DNA of 24,685 nt from Thermomucor indicae-seudaticae (lineage: Eukaryota; Mucoromycota; Mucoromycetes; Mucorales; Lichtheimiaceae): the NCBI GenBank assembly GCA_000787465.1, contig JSYX01000226.1:1-24685 (forward strand), read 5' to 3'. Of the stretch, positions 22,167 through 24,685 are shown one piece after another (the stretch's first letter is position 1; each line of letters starts with the position of its first letter). The notes under the pieces were generated by a model. That model ran no database searches. It was given only the letters and a program-made list of their open reading frames with translations, and was not told the origin of the DNA. A program made the translations under genes and the position numbers.

Positions 22167-22469
22167 ATTCCCGTTGTCTTGACAATAAAAATCGCGTAAA
22201 TAAAATTCGGTCACGGAGATTGAAAGCTTCATGATAAGCTGCATTACCTAGAAAAGATTCCAGATCAGGCAGCGCGCAACTAACTTTTACATAATGCAAA
22301 TTGTTTCCTTGCTCGAAAGGTCTATAAATATTTCGGCCTTCGGTATGGGGGTTGCAAGAGGGAGATGGAAAAATCACCAATATATAAGACCACTGTTCCT
22401 TCATTGCCATACCCAACAGCTTTTTCCCAAAAATCACGCTCCTCCTTCTCTACTACTGCTACTGCTAAA
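22167..22469. promoter_or_regulatory. Intergenic region with C9orf72-like 3' end and agmatinase promoter
   Basis: AATAAA at 22184-22189 fits the end of the upstream transcript. TATAAATA at 22323-22330 and TATATAAG at 22381-22388 are candidate TATA boxes. From 22395 the sequence is C/T-rich up to the ATG at 22470, a typical leader. TATATAAG, about 80 bp from the ATG, is the better placed of the two. Confidence 0.5.
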
Positions 22470-23832
22470 ATGGTTTCCAAGATCCTCTTGTCTATTGGCC
22501 TGGTAGCCGCTGCAGCCAACTCGATCCTCGGCCACCCAATGTCCTTTGGTGATCATGACCTTCGTCCTCAACAACATCCAATCCTTAGTGTTCAAACTTC
22601 TTCAACTGGTGGTGACCCTGGTGCTCCCGGTGGTGATGGTGAAAAAACGGCCGATGCCTTTTTGCAGGCATTCCTACGTTTGCCCATTTGCCATACGAAC
22701 AGTGCTGGTCCAACAGTTCAGCGAGCTTCGACATTGCTTTCATTGGTGCTCCGTTTGATACTGGTAAACTCATTCTTTCTACCATCCTTTTCTTGCAAAG
22801 AAGCCCTGTTGACTCGGATTGACTATTATTATTACAGGCACTAGTTACCGTCCTGGCGCTCGTTTTGGTCCTGCCGGTATCCGTGATGGCTCCCGTCGTC
22901 TTGCTCTTTATGGTGGTTACAACGTCCCAATGGATGTCAACCCCTTCCAGGCTGGTGCCAGGGTTGTTGACTGTTCGGGTATCTTTGTCACGTAAGCTCC
23001 AGACACATATCTAGCCTTTACAGCTCTTTAACTTTAAAACCGTCTTTTAGCCCTTACGATAACGGGGTGGCAATCAAGCAGATCCAAGAAGGCCATCAGG
23101 AGCTCTTGCACCGCACACCTGCCAATCCCAGTCTCAGCAAGTTTCCACGTCTGATCACCTTGGGCGGTGACCACACCATCACCTTACAATTACTCCGTTC
23201 TATCCACTCTGCTTATGGTCCTGTGTCCGTTATCCACTTTGACTCTCACCTGGATACCTGTAAGTCAGCCAACACACGCGCGTACTTCAAACGTGTTACT
23301 CAGATGGGCATGATGTCTAGGGAAACCTGTCGTTTTCGGTGGTGCCAAGTCTGAAGTTGCCTCGGTCAACCACGGCACCTACTTCTACCACGCTTCGCAG
23401 GAAGGTCTGATCAAGAAAGGCGAGTCCATCCACGCCGGTATCCGTACGACGCTTAGCGGTCCGAGCGACTACGTCAACGATCTGGAAATGGGCTTCGAGA
23501 TCGTGGAGGCTCGTGACATTGATACGATTGGTACTCAAGGCATTATTGAACGTATCCGTGAGCGCGTGGGGGACAACCTCGTCTACCTTTCGATCGACAT
23601 CGACGTCTTGGACCCTGCCTTTGCACCTGCTACTGGTACTCCCGAAACAGGTGGCTGATCGACTCGTGAGCTGCGTCGTATAGTCCGTGGTCTCGAAGGT
23701 CTAAAGTTGGTCGGTGCTGACATTGTGGAGGTCGCTCCGGCTTACGATACGAACGCTCAAGTTACTGCTCTTGCAGCTGCTGATCTTATGCTTGAGGTCA
23801 TGTCCCTTATGGTCAAGACACCCGTCAACTAA
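22470..23832 (+). pseudogene. Secreted-type agmatinase/ureohydrolase, disrupted by an in-frame TGA and a probable frameshift
   Basis: Agmatinase-family enzyme, hydrolysing agmatine or a related guanidino compound to urea. It starts with a signal peptide (MVSKILLSIGLVAAAANS). Exon ends: intron 22764-22837, 22992-23050, 23260-23320; the last exon runs to TAA 23830-23832. Binuclear Mn ligands are intact: GGDHTIT, HFDSHLDTW (restored by the third intron) and SIDIDVLDP. In the last exon GTPETGG is followed by TGA at 23656-23658 where the family has Trp (TGG); in the same frame 57 well-conserved residues follow ([20 protein letters not shown]). Near the N-terminus the frame must shift at the T run around 22659-22663 to pass from GEKTADAF to GIPTFAHLPYEQCW. 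Alternatively an intron with acceptor at 22667 and a weak donor (22588, 22609 or 22612) removes it. With both lesions allowed for, the length is about 370 residues. Sequencing error is an alternative to decay. Confidence 0.8.
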
Positions 23833-24310
23833 GAAAAACACTTAGGATCTAGTCTTTTTCCGTCTTTCCCTTTCCCCACTTCTCCATTCTTTTTTCTGTT
23901 GCTGTACAGTAGTTAGTCATTCGTAGCATTTTTTTATAAATATTCTGTCGTGGTTCCAACACATGTTTTTTGTCTATCAAGTTTCTTGTCAGCATTTTAG
24001 TCTAACATCAGATGCCAAACGCACGGTTACACTATCCACGAAGATACGATTACTTCGCAGTGAAACGTCATAACAGATAGGGATCCGCTATTTAGCGACA
24101 ACAGTGGATATCAACAAATTTCTGCGAAAATTTGGGCCTAGCAAATATCCTCTCTATATTAAACGCTGATTACCAGTAAGTGCCTCTCAATTTATTATCC
24201 TACATTAGCGAGATACGTCTAGTCATGGTCAAACTACACAGGCGACGGTCTATGTTCCACTGCGCATTACAGTACGAAGGGAATTGCATAACCGCAACGA
24301 TCCCCTGCAG
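23833..24310. other. Intergenic region after the agmatinase gene
   Basis: The first 120 bases are T/C-rich and probably the 3' untranslated region. I see no gene or RNA in the rest. Confidence 0.45.
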
Positions 24311-24448
24311 TGCCCGCTCGATATAGTGATCACCCCGCTGGACGCAAAAACCGATCACTATAACAAGCGATCACTATATAGACTTAGTGATCTTTATCTG
24401 CAAACAGAGTTGGTGGAATTGAAAAGTGATCACTATATCGAGCGGGCA
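24311..24448. mobile_element. Miniature inverted-repeat element (138 bp, 23-bp perfect terminal repeats)
   Basis: tgcccgctcgatatagtgat followed by cac (24311-24333) is exactly the reverse complement of 24426-24448. The interior repeats the core GATCACTA or its complement TAGTGATC at least three more times (about 24353, 24370 and 24384), so the strand can fold in several ways. There is no room for a transposase, so it would be non-autonomous. I could not find a clear target-site duplication at the ends, which leaves the superfamily open. Confidence 0.65.
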
Positions 24449-24685
24449 TTGTACAGCAAGCAACACCATGAACCGCATGCGTTGCTATTTTTCAGACGTA
24501 CCTGAGGGGATTGAGTCCCTTGCATGATAGGTACTGTGAGAATAGCTTATCTCAACAGCTTTTGATTACTGATGTTATTAATCAGGATACATGAATTCAA
24601 CGCGAGGTTCCGTCACAGAGGAACTAGGATCTTTCACGCACCATGGCTTTTAGCACCGGCATATTATCGCAACATTGTCTATCCA
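24449..24685. other. Window end, no gene seen
   Basis: Short non-coding stretch; nothing recognisable. Confidence 0.4.

Noticed and set aside
23650..23682. 33-bp intron that would remove the agmatinase TGA
   Set aside because: It would delete the conserved WSTRELRRI segment and is far below the intron size range of the window.
24301..24460. Target-site duplication for the 138-bp element
   Set aside because: Flanks (ctgcag before, ttgtac after) do not match, so no duplication is claimed.

Overview
The window comes from an intron-rich fungal nuclear genome. Almost every confident gene is broken by GT-AG introns of about 53-97 bp. The gene set is eukaryotic and fungal: NF-YA/HAP2, TFIIF alpha, kinesin-6, REX2, an MFS sugar porter and a secreted agmatinase type. 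Yeast-like compact promoters are visible (TATA box, CT-rich leader, ATG). The dense short introns, together with a C9orf72-family gene (not known to me from ordinary ascomycetes), point to an early-diverging lineage such as Mucoromycota. That placement is inference. No rRNA, tRNA, CRISPR array or prokaryotic operon was seen.

Layout. 1-2838: no convincing gene, but a 94-bp hAT-like miniature element at 1337-1430. 2839-3777 (+): NF-YA, the CCAAT-binding subunit, 4 exons. 4337-5075 (-): four-helix membrane protein resembling the MAPEG fold, 3 exons. 6095-8284 (+): TFIIF alpha/Tfg1, 6 exons. 8285-10542: gene-poor. 10543-10947 (-): small Thr-rich/basic protein. 11132-15620 (-): kinesin-6, about 23 exons. 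15805-16737 (+): oligoribonuclease REX2, 7 exons, divergent from the kinesin with only 184 bp between start codons. 16808-18417 (-): sugar transporter, 3 exons, convergent with REX2. 19721-22166 (+): C9orf72-like protein, 8 exons. 22470-23832 (+): agmatinase-family gene carrying an in-frame TGA and probably a frameshift. 24311-24448: a 138-bp miniature inverted-repeat element.

The genes do not form a cluster with one shared job. They are housekeeping transcription (NF-YA, TFIIF), mitosis (kinesin-6), RNA turnover (REX2), sugar uptake, membrane/GTPase regulation (C9orf72-like) and guanidino-nitrogen metabolism. The main discovery is the fungal C9orf72 homologue. Its exons join in frame to give the family's longin-DENN signatures from end to end, behind a long low-complexity N-terminus with a nine-histidine run. 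Other points of note are two micro-exons (23 and 26 nt) whose skipping would break the frame, a likely GC-AG intron inside the transporter's first signature motif, two stop-free introns whose length is a multiple of three, and a probably decaying agmatinase gene.

All exon joins were derived by hand from splice signals, reading frame and family motifs. No alignment or transcript was available.
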